From: Collinsella sp. AM34-10
GTDB lineage: Bacteria > Actinomycetota > Coriobacteriia > Coriobacteriales > Coriobacteriaceae
NCBI RefSeq assembly: GCF_003469185.1
Contig: NZ_QSIL01000010.1
Location: forward strand, 1 to 42,318
Direction of reading: 5' to 3'
DNA length: 42,318 nucleotides
Shown here piece by piece: positions 15,885 through 23,845 of the stretch. The translations under genes were made by a program, and so were the position numbers. Each line of letters begins with the position of its first letter. Position 1 is the stretch's first letter. The notes under the pieces were generated by a model. The model saw nothing but the letters and a program-made list of their open reading frames with translations. It ran no database searches and was not told the DNA's origin.

Positions 15885-17825
15885 GTGGCAGGTCACGACA
15901 ACATTCCAACACTTGCCGAGCAGGTTTCGCGCGTTCCCACGCAACCCGGCTGCTACCTTTGGAAAGATGCCAAGGGTGATGTCATCTATGTGGGCAAGGC
16001 AAAAAACCTGCGTGCCCGTATGCGTCAATACGTGACGCTGCAGGACGAGCGTCAAAAGATCCCGCTCATGATGCAGCTGGTGGCGAGCTTCGACTATATC
16101 GTGGTGGAGACCGAGCACGAGGCATTGGTGCTCGAGCGCAATCTGATTGGCCAGTACCATCCGTACTTTAACGTCGATCTCAAAGACGATAAAAGCTATC
16201 CCTTTATCGCCATTACCAAGAGCGACTTGTTTCCGGCTATTAAATACACGCGAGAGCGTCATAAACCGGGAACGCGCTATTTTGGCCCCTATACCGATAG
16301 CCGTGCGGCGCGTGAGACCATCGATACGCTACGCAAGGTTATTCCTATTTGCTCGGCATCCTGTGCGGAATGGCGCCGCTGCCGCCGCATCGTCGAATCT
16401 CATAAGGGCGAAGAAGACATCGTCAATATGATTTGCGCGCAAAACGGGCGTCCCTGCTTTGACTACCATGTCGGGCGCGGGCCGGGCGCATGCATCGGCG
16501 CGATTTCCCCTGCCGACTATGCCAAGAACGTCAAACGTGTCGAACGTTTCTTGTCGGGCCATCGCAAGGATGTCGTTGACGAGCTTACGTCCGAGATGAC
16601 GGAGGCAGCCGAGACGCTCGATTTTGAGCGTGCGGCGCGCGTCAAGCGTCGCCTGGAAGTCATTAGGGGCCTGGACGATCGCCAACAGGTCGTTTTTCCA
16701 TCGAGCGTCGATATCGACGTCATCGGCTTCTATCGCGAAGAGACTATCTCTGCCGCCTGTGTCTTTGTCGTTCGCGAGGGCCGAACGGTTCGAACTTGTG
16801 AGTTCATCCTCGATAAAGGCCTGGATGTCGACGAGGAAGAGCTTCAATCGGGCTTTCTTAAGCGCTATTACGACGAGACGGCTGATATTCCAGCCGAGAT
16901 CAATCTCTCTGTCGAGCTTGAGGACGCCGAAGCGTTGGGGGAGTGGCTTGCGGGCAAGCGCGAACGCTCTTGCCATCTCCATAGGCCGCAGCGCGGCGAA
17001 AAGCACCGCCTGCTCGATATGGCTTCCAAAAATGCGCGCCATGCCCTCATGCGCTACATGATGCGCACGGGGTATGCTGACGATCGCACTAATCAGGCGC
17101 TCCTGGAGCTCGAAAGCGCGCTGGCGCTGCCTGCGCCGCCGTTGCGCATCGAGTGCTTCGATATCTCGACGTTGCACGGCACCTTTACCGTCGCTTCGAT
17201 GGTGGTATTTACCAACGGCCGTACCGACAAGGGCCAGTATCGTCGCTTTAAAATTCAGGCCGAATTGGACGAGGCGAACGACTTCGTATCGATGTCCGAG
17301 GTTCTGGGGCGTCGCTATGCTCCCGAGCGCATGGCGGACGAGCGCTTTGGCTCGCGCCCCGATTTGCTCGTTGTCGATGGCGGCAAACCGCAATTGACCG
17401 CTGCAATTAAGCAACTTGAGGCGCTTGGCCTCGATATACCAGTTTGTGGCTTGGCAAAGGCCGATGAGGAAGTTTTCGTGCCGTGGGACGAGACCCCCGT
17501 CGTGCTGCCGACCGGCTCCGCTTCGCTTTATCTGATCAAGCAGGTTCGCGATGAATCCCACCGATTTGCGATTACGTTCCATCGCGAGTTGCGCGATAAG
17601 GCTATGACGGTTTCGGTGCTTGACGACGTTCCGGGCGTGGGACCCACCAGAAAACGTGCCATTATGCGCCATTTTGGCTCGATGAAGCGTTTGCGCGCGG
17701 CAAGCGAGCAGGAGATTGCGGAAGTTCGAGGCGTTCCGGCCGATGTCGCCAAAGCGGTCCACGAGGCACTTGTTGCATGGAATGCCGAGCGCGCCCAAGC
17801 ATCGGCCAGCCGTTCCGAAAACTAA
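15885..17825 (+). CDS. uvrC: UvrABC excinuclease subunit C
   Basis: Makes both the 3' and 5' cuts around a lesion bound by UvrB. The 646-residue protein has the GIY-YIG nuclease domain (GCY at 22-24, IYVGKAKNL at 34-42), a UVR domain (about 230-260), the RNase H-like nuclease half with FDIS (about 425) and VVDGG (about 496), and tandem helix-hairpin-helix motifs (about 578-635) beginning DDVPGVGPTRKRAI. A GTG at 15885 is preferred because AGTAGG (15874-15879) lies 5 nt upstream; a GTG at 15879, directly after the murJ stop, is also possible. It is the last gene of a ybaK-murJ-uvrC unit. Confidence 0.96.
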   Translation: MAGHDNIPTLAEQVSRVPTQPGCYLWKDAKGDVIYVGKAKNLRARMRQYVTLQDERQKIPLMMQLVASFDYIVVETEHEALVLERNLIGQYHPYFNVDLKDDKSYPFIAITKSDLFPAIKYTRERHKPGTRYFGPYTDSRAARETIDTLRKVIPICSASCAEWRRCRRIVESHKGEEDIVNMICAQNGRPCFDYHVGRGPGACIGAISPADYAKNVKRVERFLSGHRKDVVDELTSEMTEAAETLDFERAARVKRRLEVIRGLDDRQQVVFPSSVDIDVIGFYREETISAACVFVVREGRTVRTCEFILDKGLDVDEEELQSGFLKRYYDETADIPAEINLSVELEDAEALGEWLAGKRERSCHLHRPQRGEKHRLLDMASKNARHALMRYMMRTGYADDRTNQALLELESALALPAPPLRIECFDISTLHGTFTVASMVVFTNGRTDKGQYRRFKIQAELDEANDFVSMSEVLGRRYAPERMADERFGSRPDLLVVDGGKPQLTAAIKQLEALGLDIPVCGLAKADEEVFVPWDETPVVLPTGSASLYLIKQVRDESHRFAITFHRELRDKAMTVSVLDDVPGVGPTRKRAIMRHFGSMKRLRAASEQEIAEVRGVPADVAKAVHEALVAWNAERAQASASRSEN

Positions 17826-18031
17826 ACGCGCTTCTAAACAACTGATATACATGATTGGCTGATTTTCAATCATTTATTTCGCGGCGATTACCTGCTGATT
17901 TCGGGTTTTATTAACGCTAAAACGTTTGACTAGCCATGGCGAATAACCCTGCTATCCTGCGGGTTGACGAAGACTGATATCTCACCTCGTCGATACATAC
18001 TGTCTGTCGAATCGTTTGTCAATGAATTCGG

Positions 18032-18054
18032 TGAACGGTAGTAAATACCGTTCA
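18032..18054 (+). promoter_or_regulatory. 23-bp perfect inverted repeat, operator or hairpin
   Basis: TGAACGGTA and TACCGTTCA are exact reverse complements separated by GTAAA. It could be a dimeric regulator site or an RNA hairpin. It lies between the outer arms 17991-18000 and 18062-18071, which favours an RNA fold if transcription starts further upstream. Confidence 0.65.
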
Positions 18055-18086
18055 AGCGTATGTATGTATCGGTCGCCGAGCGCGGC

Positions 18087-18137
18087 ACCCAAGTTGGGTT
18101 TGTCGGTAGGTAAGGTATATATCGTCCGCAAGTTGCG
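18087..18137 (+). promoter_or_regulatory. Candidate nan operon promoter framed by two palindromes
   Basis: TTGGGT (18094-18099) and TATATA (18116-18121), 16 nt apart, form a plausible promoter. The palindrome ACCCAAGTTGGGT (18087-18099) covers the -35, and CGCAAGTTGCG (18127-18137) covers the expected start point. Both are centred on CAAGTTG, with centres 39 bp apart. This layout fits repression by a dimeric regulator; the regulator is not encoded in the window. Confidence 0.45.
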
Positions 18138-18190
18138 CGGGGGCAAGTCTAGGTGCTCCCGGGTAAGATTCTCTATTGATAGGAGAAGAC

Positions 18191-19804
18191 ATGGCCATCA
18201 TCAACAAGGGTATGTCCAGGCGTTCGTTCCTCGGCCTCACCGGCAGCGTCGCTGCTGTCGCAGGGCTTGGTCTCACCGGCTGCGGTGGCAGCTCTAGCGA
18301 CGAGGGTTCCGCTTCCGGTTCCACCGATTCCGCCAACCGTGGCGGCGGCGTGATCACCGCTGGTTCCGCTTACGCTCCGTCCAGCTTCGACCCCGCCAGC
18401 ACCGGCTCCGCTGTGGGCCTGGGTGCTAACTGGCACGTCGTCGAGGGCCTCTACGGCATCGATTACCACGACTACAGCACCTTCAACGAGCTCGCCACCG
18501 ACGACCCCAAGTCTGTGGACGACACCACTTTCGAGGTTACCATCCGCAAGGGCGCCAAGTTCTCCGATGGCACCGAGGTCACCGCTGACGATGTCGTTGC
18601 CTCCTACACCGCTTGCGCCGCTTCCGCTACCTATGCTCCGTTCTTCCAGCCCTTCGAGTCCATCGAGGCTAAGGACGCCAGCACCGTGACGGTCAAGACC
18701 AAGGTCCCCAACTTCTCTCTGCTCAAGGATCGTCTTGCCATCATCCGCGTTACCCCGGCCACCCAGACCGAGGAGGATCGCGCCAAGCAGCCGATCGGCT
18801 CCGGCCCCTGGATGTACGACTCTATCTCCGATACCGAGATCACCCTGGTTCCCAACCCCGAGTACAACGGTGAGTATGCTGCCGAGGATAAGAAGATCCA
18901 GTACAGCATCCTGACCGACCCCACCGCTCGCGTTACCGCTCAGCAGGAGGGCTCCACGCTCGTTATGGAGCTCGTTACCGCTGACGCCGTCGACCAGCTC
19001 GAGAGCGCCGGCTGCAAGATCGATAACGTTCAGGGTTTCGGCACCCGCTTCATCATGTTCAACGTCGCCAAGGAGCCTTGGAACAACGTCAAGGTCCGTC
19101 AGGCTGTCATGTATGCGCTCGACACCGAGAAGATGGTCAGCAACACCTTTGCCGGCCTTGCCACCGCTGCCAGCTGCTACCTGCCCAAGAGCTTCACCAA
19201 TTATCATGAGGCTTCCACGGTGTACAAGACCGACGCCAAGAAGGCTAAGAAGCTCATCGAGGAGTCCGGCATCACCCCGGGTGCCATCACCCTGCGCACC
19301 ACCGACAACGAGCAGATCAAGGGCATGGCCGCCCAGGTCAAGAACGACCTCGACGCTCTCGGCTTTGAGGTGACCATCCAGACCGATACCTCGCCGGCCA
19401 CCTACGCTGCCATCGACGGCGGCGAGGCCTACGATATCCTCCTTGCCCCTGGCGATCCTTCCTGCTTCGGCGCTGACCCCGACCTGCTGCTCAACTGGTG
19501 GTATGGCGACAACGTCTGGATGCAGACCCGTTGCCCGTGGAAGGAGTCCGCTGAGTGGCAGAAGCTTCACGGTCTCATGGACGAGGCTCTTGCCGCCGAG
19601 GGCGACGAGCAGCAGAAGAAGTGGAACGAGTGCTTCGACATCATCGCCGACAACGCCGTTCTGTACCCCGTTGTCCACGTCAAGACCGTCTCCGCTTCCT
19701 GGGACGATCCGTCCACCGCGCCCAACGGCGAGGCTCTCGACGGCTTCAAGGGCATCGGCACGACGAGCATGTCCTTCAGGGGCGTTGCGACCGTCAAGGC
19801 GTAA
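18191..19804 (+). CDS. Solute-binding lipoprotein of a SatA-like sialic-acid ABC transporter
   Basis: Extracellular substrate-binding protein of the peptide/nickel (DppA/OppA) family, 537 residues. The N-terminus has a twin-arginine motif SRRSFLG (9-15), a hydrophobic stretch and a lipobox LTGC, giving a lipidated Cys31, followed by a Ser/Gly linker. This suggests Tat export and membrane anchoring. The ATG at 18191 has AGGAGA upstream. The family alone would suggest peptides. The downstream permease, permease-ATPase fusion and ATPase, followed by esterase, nanA, nanK and nanE genes, match the SatABCD transporter for N-acetylneuraminate, so sialic acid or an anhydro or acetylated derivative is the likely ligand. 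This substrate call is an inference from context. Confidence 0.85.
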   Translation: MAIINKGMSRRSFLGLTGSVAAVAGLGLTGCGGSSSDEGSASGSTDSANRGGGVITAGSAYAPSSFDPASTGSAVGLGANWHVVEGLYGIDYHDYSTFNELATDDPKSVDDTTFEVTIRKGAKFSDGTEVTADDVVASYTACAASATYAPFFQPFESIEAKDASTVTVKTKVPNFSLLKDRLAIIRVTPATQTEEDRAKQPIGSGPWMYDSISDTEITLVPNPEYNGEYAAEDKKIQYSILTDPTARVTAQQEGSTLVMELVTADAVDQLESAGCKIDNVQGFGTRFIMFNVAKEPWNNVKVRQAVMYALDTEKMVSNTFAGLATAASCYLPKSFTNYHEASTVYKTDAKKAKKLIEESGITPGAITLRTTDNEQIKGMAAQVKNDLDALGFEVTIQTDTSPATYAAIDGGEAYDILLAPGDPSCFGADPDLLLNWWYGDNVWMQTRCPWKESAEWQKLHGLMDEALAAEGDEQQKKWNECFDIIADNAVLYPVVHVKTVSASWDDPSTAPNGEALDGFKGIGTTSMSFRGVATVKA

Positions 19805-19866
19805 GACTCGCTTGAGTCTGTATGCAGGATGTCGGCCGTTGGGACCGTATCCTCATAGTTGAAACA

Positions 19867-19900
19867 AAGACCCGGGCGGCAACGATGTCGCTCGGGTCTT
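19867..19900 (+). terminator. Intercistronic hairpin between binding protein and permease
   Basis: A 12-bp stem with one G-U pair (AAGACCCGGGCG, 19867-19878, with CGCTCGGGTCTT, 19889-19900) lacks a T-run. It is better read as a partial terminator or 3'-end stabiliser that keeps the binding protein in excess over the membrane subunits. Confidence 0.7.
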
Positions 19901-19961
19901 GTAATGAGTATCCGTACTCATATACCAGTTGGTCCTACCGACAAAAGAAAGGGGAGAGAAC

Positions 19962-20918
19962 GTGAACAACTTGCTACGTTTGATTGGAAGGCGTCTTGTG
20001 GCGCTGCCGATCATGGCATTGGGCGTCACCGTCCTGGTGTTCTTCCTTATGTCGTTCTCCAAGACCGACCCCGCCTACACGGCGTTGGGTGACGGTGCCT
20101 CGCCCGAGGCGGTTGCCGAGTACCATGAGAAGTATGGTCTGGACGACCCCTGGCCTGTGCGCTACGTGCGCTATATGGGCGATTTGATTCATGGCGACAT
20201 GGGTACCTACGGCGCTGCCCGCAACTCCGTTGCCAAGCGCATCTCCACGGCCCTGCCCGTCACGATGCAGCTGACCTTCATCGGTCTTGCCATCGGTGCG
20301 GTCGTTTCGTTTTTGCTCGGCGTCATCGCGGCACTGTATCGCGACAAATGGCCGGACCAAGTGATCCGCGTCTTTTCCATCGCCGGCTTGGCAACCCCGT
20401 CGTTCTGGCTTGCCGTTCTGTTGATCCTGCTGTTCTCTTCCTACCTTAAGGTGCTCCCGGCATCGGGTGCTCTGCCTCACTTCACCACGAATCCGGTTGG
20501 CTATCTGGGACGTATGATCATGCCCGCTATCGCCTTGGCATTTCCGCTGACGGGCCAGATGACTCGTATCGTGCGTACCGCCATGGTCGAGGAGCTCGAC
20601 AAGGACTATGTCCGTATGGCTCGTGGCGCCGGCGTTCCCGAGAAGGTCGTCGTCGGCATCAACGTTCTTCGCAATGCGCTGATCACCCCGGTCACCACCC
20701 TCGGTCTTAAGATCGGCTACCTCATGGGCGGCGCCGTCGTCATCGAGGTTATCTTCAACCTCCCCGGCATGGGCACTGCGATTCTGCAGGGCGTTCAGGG
20801 CAACGAGGCGAACCTGGTTCAGGGCGTCGTTATCGTCGTTGCTCTTGCCTTCATCATCATCAACATCGTGGTTGACATGCTCTACCTGCTCATCAACCCG
20901 CGCATCAGGACGGTGTAG
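19962..20918 (+). CDS. ABC transporter permease, DppB/SatB type
   Basis: Membrane-spanning subunit of the importer, 318 residues with about six hydrophobic segments and the cytoplasmic coupling (EAA-type) loop VRMARGAGVPEKVVVGINVL that docks on the ATPase. It belongs to the family of dipeptide, oligopeptide and nickel permeases. The GTG at 19962 is chosen for AAAGGGGAG just upstream; an in-frame ATG at 19929 lacks such a site. The stop is 3 bp before the next gene, so the two are likely coupled. Substrate as inferred for the binding protein. Confidence 0.88.
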   Translation: MNNLLRLIGRRLVALPIMALGVTVLVFFLMSFSKTDPAYTALGDGASPEAVAEYHEKYGLDDPWPVRYVRYMGDLIHGDMGTYGAARNSVAKRISTALPVTMQLTFIGLAIGAVVSFLLGVIAALYRDKWPDQVIRVFSIAGLATPSFWLAVLLILLFSSYLKVLPASGALPHFTTNPVGYLGRMIMPAIALAFPLTGQMTRIVRTAMVEELDKDYVRMARGAGVPEKVVVGINVLRNALITPVTTLGLKIGYLMGGAVVIEVIFNLPGMGTAILQGVQGNEANLVQGVVIVVALAFIIINIVVDMLYLLINPRIRTV

Positions 20919-20921
20919 ATT

Positions 20922-22937
20922 ATGGTAAAGATTCGAGAGAAGCAAACCGAGCAGCTCGAGAAGGCTGCCTCCAAGGGGCTCAAGCTCGGTGGCTGGAAGA
21001 AGATGACGCTGTCTTCTAAGATTGCCGCCGTCGTGCTGGTGCTGGTCGCCCTGACTGCGATTTTGGCGCCCCTTCTTGCCCCCTATAGCCCGGTCGAGAT
21101 CTTTACGGCTCGCCAGGCTCCCGGCAACGGATTTATCTTCGGTACCGACGATAAGGGTCGCGACATTCTGTCGCGCATGCTCTACGGCGGACGTTACTCG
21201 CTGATTATCGGCTTTGGTGCTACCGCCATGGCTTTGGTCTGTGGTTCCGTTGTCGGCGCTCTTGCAGCGGTTTCGCGCAAGTCTATCTCTGAGGCGATCA
21301 TGCGTATCCTGGACATCATCATGTCCATCCCGGGTATCGCCCTCGCAGCCGTTTTCGTTTCCATCCTGGGCAATTCCGTGCCGTCGATCATCTTTGCGAT
21401 CGGCTTTATGTACACCCCGCAGATCGCCCGTATCGTGCGCGCCAACATCGTGTCCGAGTACGGTGAGGACTATGTCCGCGCGGTCATCGTGTCCGGCGCC
21501 AAGGCTCCGTGGATTCTGATCAAGCATGTTCTGCGTAACTGCATCGCTCCGATTATGGTCTTCACCGTTACCCTGGTCGCCGACGCCATTATCTTCGAGG
21601 CCTCGCTGACCTTCATCGGCGCCGGCATCCAGGAGCCCACCGCTACCTGGGGCAACATTCTCGCCGACGCACGCGGTGGCGTGCTCGCTGGCCGTTGGTG
21701 GCAGGCACTGTTCCCGGGCCTGGCCATCATGATCACCTGCCTGGCGCTCAACATCCTCTCCGAGGGCATTACCGACGCCATGGCCGCTGCTCCCTCCGCC
21801 GCCCTGGATCCGACCGATTCCTCCAAGCGCCGCGAGGCCGACCTGCTGGTTTCCGACCCCGTTCGTGCCTACAAGGAGCAGGCTCAGTCCCTGTCCGCCC
21901 GTCTTGGCGCACTGCGCGATGTCGAGCTCAAGCGTAACGACCGCCATGTGCCCGATGAGTCCGTTGAGCCGATCCTTTCGGTCCGCGATTTCTGCATCCA
22001 GTTTGAGCACCACGGTGATATCAACGTCGTCGACCACGTTAACTTTGACGTCCGTCCCGGCCAGACCATGGGCCTGGTAGGCGAGTCCGGCTGCGGTAAG
22101 TCCATCACCACGCTGGCCATCATGGGCCTGACCGACGATGACGAGCATCTTTCCGGCGAGGTTCTCTGGGAGGGCCGCGACCTGCTCAAGATGAGCAAGA
22201 AGGAGTGGTTCGGCCTGCGCGGTACCGATATCGCCATGGTCTATCAGGACGCCCTGTCCTCGCTCAACCCCTCCATGCTCATCTCTGCCCAGATGAAGCA
22301 GCTCACCAAGCGCGGCGGCACCCGTAGCGCCGAGGAACTCCTGGAGCTCGTGGGCCTCGACCCCAAGCGTACGCTCGAGAGCTATCCGCACGAGCTTTCC
22401 GGTGGTCAGCGTCAGCGCGTTCTGATCGCTATGGCCCTTACCCGCGACCCCAAGCTGGTTATCTGCGACGAGCCCACGACCGCTCTGGACGTTACGGTCC
22501 AGAAGCAGGTCATCAAGCTGCTCAACGACCTTCAGGCCAAGCTCGGCTTTGCCATGATCTTCGTTTCGCACGACCTGGCGCTGGTCGCCGAGGTCGCCCA
22601 CAACATCACGGTTATGTACGCCGGCCAGGTTATTGAGCAGGCGCCCACCAAGGAGCTGCTCACCAACCCGATTCACGAGTACACCCGCGGCCTTCTGGGT
22701 TCCGTCCTGTCCATCGAGAGCGGTTCGGGCCGCCTGCACCAGGTGCCCGGCGCCGTTCCGAGCCCGCGCGATTTCCCCAAGGGCGATCGCTTCGCGCCCC
22801 GCTCGAGCCATCCGCGCATTGGCCTGGACACCCGTCCGGTCTTCAAGCGCGTGCCCGGCACCGAGCACTTCTATTCCGAGCTCCCCGACGAGGTGCTCAA
22901 GGCAAATGGTTTGACCCCTCACGCGGAGGTGATGTAG
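20922..22937 (+). CDS. Fused ABC permease-ATPase, SatC type
   Basis: A single 671-residue chain joins a DppC-type permease (about 1-290) to a DppD-type ATPase (about 346-671) through a charged linker (about 295-345). The permease half has the coupling loop DYVRAVIVSGAKAPWIL. The ATPase half has Walker A GESGCGKS (about 387-394), signature LSGGQRQRV (about 493), Walker B LVICDEP (about 512) and the C-terminal extension typical of peptide-type ATPases. There is no stop or frameshift at the junction. The same fusion is described for the SatC subunit of the Haemophilus ducreyi sialic-acid transporter. The ATG follows the permease stop by 3 bp with only a weak ribosome site, pointing to coupled translation. 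Confidence 0.9.
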   Translation: MVKIREKQTEQLEKAASKGLKLGGWKKMTLSSKIAAVVLVLVALTAILAPLLAPYSPVEIFTARQAPGNGFIFGTDDKGRDILSRMLYGGRYSLIIGFGATAMALVCGSVVGALAAVSRKSISEAIMRILDIIMSIPGIALAAVFVSILGNSVPSIIFAIGFMYTPQIARIVRANIVSEYGEDYVRAVIVSGAKAPWILIKHVLRNCIAPIMVFTVTLVADAIIFEASLTFIGAGIQEPTATWGNILADARGGVLAGRWWQALFPGLAIMITCLALNILSEGITDAMAAAPSAALDPTDSSKRREADLLVSDPVRAYKEQAQSLSARLGALRDVELKRNDRHVPDESVEPILSVRDFCIQFEHHGDINVVDHVNFDVRPGQTMGLVGESGCGKSITTLAIMGLTDDDEHLSGEVLWEGRDLLKMSKKEWFGLRGTDIAMVYQDALSSLNPSMLISAQMKQLTKRGGTRSAEELLELVGLDPKRTLESYPHELSGGQRQRVLIAMALTRDPKLVICDEPTTALDVTVQKQVIKLLNDLQAKLGFAMIFVSHDLALVAEVAHNITVMYAGQVIEQAPTKELLTNPIHEYTRGLLGSVLSIESGSGRLHQVPGAVPSPRDFPKGDRFAPRSSHPRIGLDTRPVFKRVPGTEHFYSELPDEVLKANGLTPHAEVM

Positions 22938-23765
22938 ATGAGCGAGACCGCAGTCAACGGCGTCGAGCCGATCATCTTCCTTGATGACGTCCACGTCACC
23001 TTTAGGACCCGTACCGGCTCGATTCTGCACCCCAACCTGGTTCACGCCGTCCAGGGTGTAACGATTAAGCTCATGCCCGGACAGACCATCGGCATCGTCG
23101 GCGAGTCCGGTTGCGGAAAGTCCACCACGGCTAACGTCATGTGCGGCCTGCAGGCCCCCACGAGCGGCAAGGTCTACTTTAAGGGCAAGGACGTCACCAA
23201 GCGTACCGCCGAGGACCGTCGCCACATGGGTCGCGTCATCTCGGTCGTGTTCCAGAACCCGGCCACGGCGCTCAACCCCCGCATGGTCGTTCGCGAGCAA
23301 CTGCTCGACCCCATGCGCGTCCACAACCTGGGTACCGAGGCCGAGCAGGAGAAGCGCGTCAAGGAGCTCTTGGAGCTCACCGGTCTGCCCTCCTCCGCCG
23401 CCGAGGTTCTTCCCGGCCAGCTTTCGGGCGGCCAGCGCCAGCGCGTCGCAATTGCCCGTGCCCTGTCGCTGAACCCCGATGCCATCATCGCCGACGAGCC
23501 CACCTCGGCTCTGGACGTTTCGGTCCGCGCGCAGATTCTCAACCTGCTGACCGACCTTAAGAAGGAACTCGGCCTGGCTATGGTGTTCATCAGCCATGAC
23601 ATCCAGACGGTCCGCTATATTTCCGACGACATCATCGTCATGAATGGCGGCAAGATCGTCGAGCAGGGCGAGGCCAAGCAGGTTTTCCAGCATCCTCGAG
23701 ACCCCTACACTAAGATGCTGCTCGGCGCTGCGCCGTCGCTGCTGCATCCCAAGCTCGGCGAGTAA
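22938..23765 (+). CDS. ABC transporter ATPase, DppF/SatD type
   Basis: Second nucleotide-binding subunit, 275 residues. Walker A GESGCGKST, signature LSGGQRQRVAIA, Walker B AIIADEPTSALDV and the switch histidine in FISHDIQTV are all intact. It would pair with the ATPase half of the fusion protein to give the usual two-ATPase importer. The ATG directly abuts the preceding TAG. It lacks the longer cysteine-containing C-terminal extension present in the second transporter of this window. Confidence 0.9.
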   Translation: MSETAVNGVEPIIFLDDVHVTFRTRTGSILHPNLVHAVQGVTIKLMPGQTIGIVGESGCGKSTTANVMCGLQAPTSGKVYFKGKDVTKRTAEDRRHMGRVISVVFQNPATALNPRMVVREQLLDPMRVHNLGTEAEQEKRVKELLELTGLPSSAAEVLPGQLSGGQRQRVAIARALSLNPDAIIADEPTSALDVSVRAQILNLLTDLKKELGLAMVFISHDIQTVRYISDDIIVMNGGKIVEQGEAKQVFQHPRDPYTKMLLGAAPSLLHPKLGE

Positions 23766-23781
23766 CTTCGCTTTCCCTCCC

Positions 23782-23809
23782 GTGCGCCCGGTTCCCTTGC
23801 CGGGCGCAC
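23782..23809 (+). terminator. Intercistronic hairpin between transporter and esterase genes
   Basis: A perfect 10-bp stem (GTGCGCCCGG, 23782-23791, with CCGGGCGCAC, 23800-23809) with an 8-nt loop lacks a T-run. It separates the transporter module from the catabolic module and may stabilise mRNA ends or reduce readthrough. Confidence 0.65.
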
Positions 23810-23845
23810 CTCCGTTGCGATTTCGAAAGGTTGGGTTCACGAGCC

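Larger units (their letters stand above)
17826..18190 (+). promoter_or_regulatory. 365-bp structured intergenic leader of the sialic-acid operon
   Basis: No gene is visible here. The stretch holds an extended -10-like TGCTATCCT (17950-17958) and a pair of distant complementary arms (CGATACATAC at 17991-18000 and GTATGTATCG at 18062-18071) enclosing a perfect inverted repeat. It also holds two CAAGTTG-centred palindromes and a 7-bp stem (18139-18145 with 18154-18160). It ends at AGGAGA before the binding-protein gene. No uvrC terminator with a T-run is evident. Confidence 0.6.
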
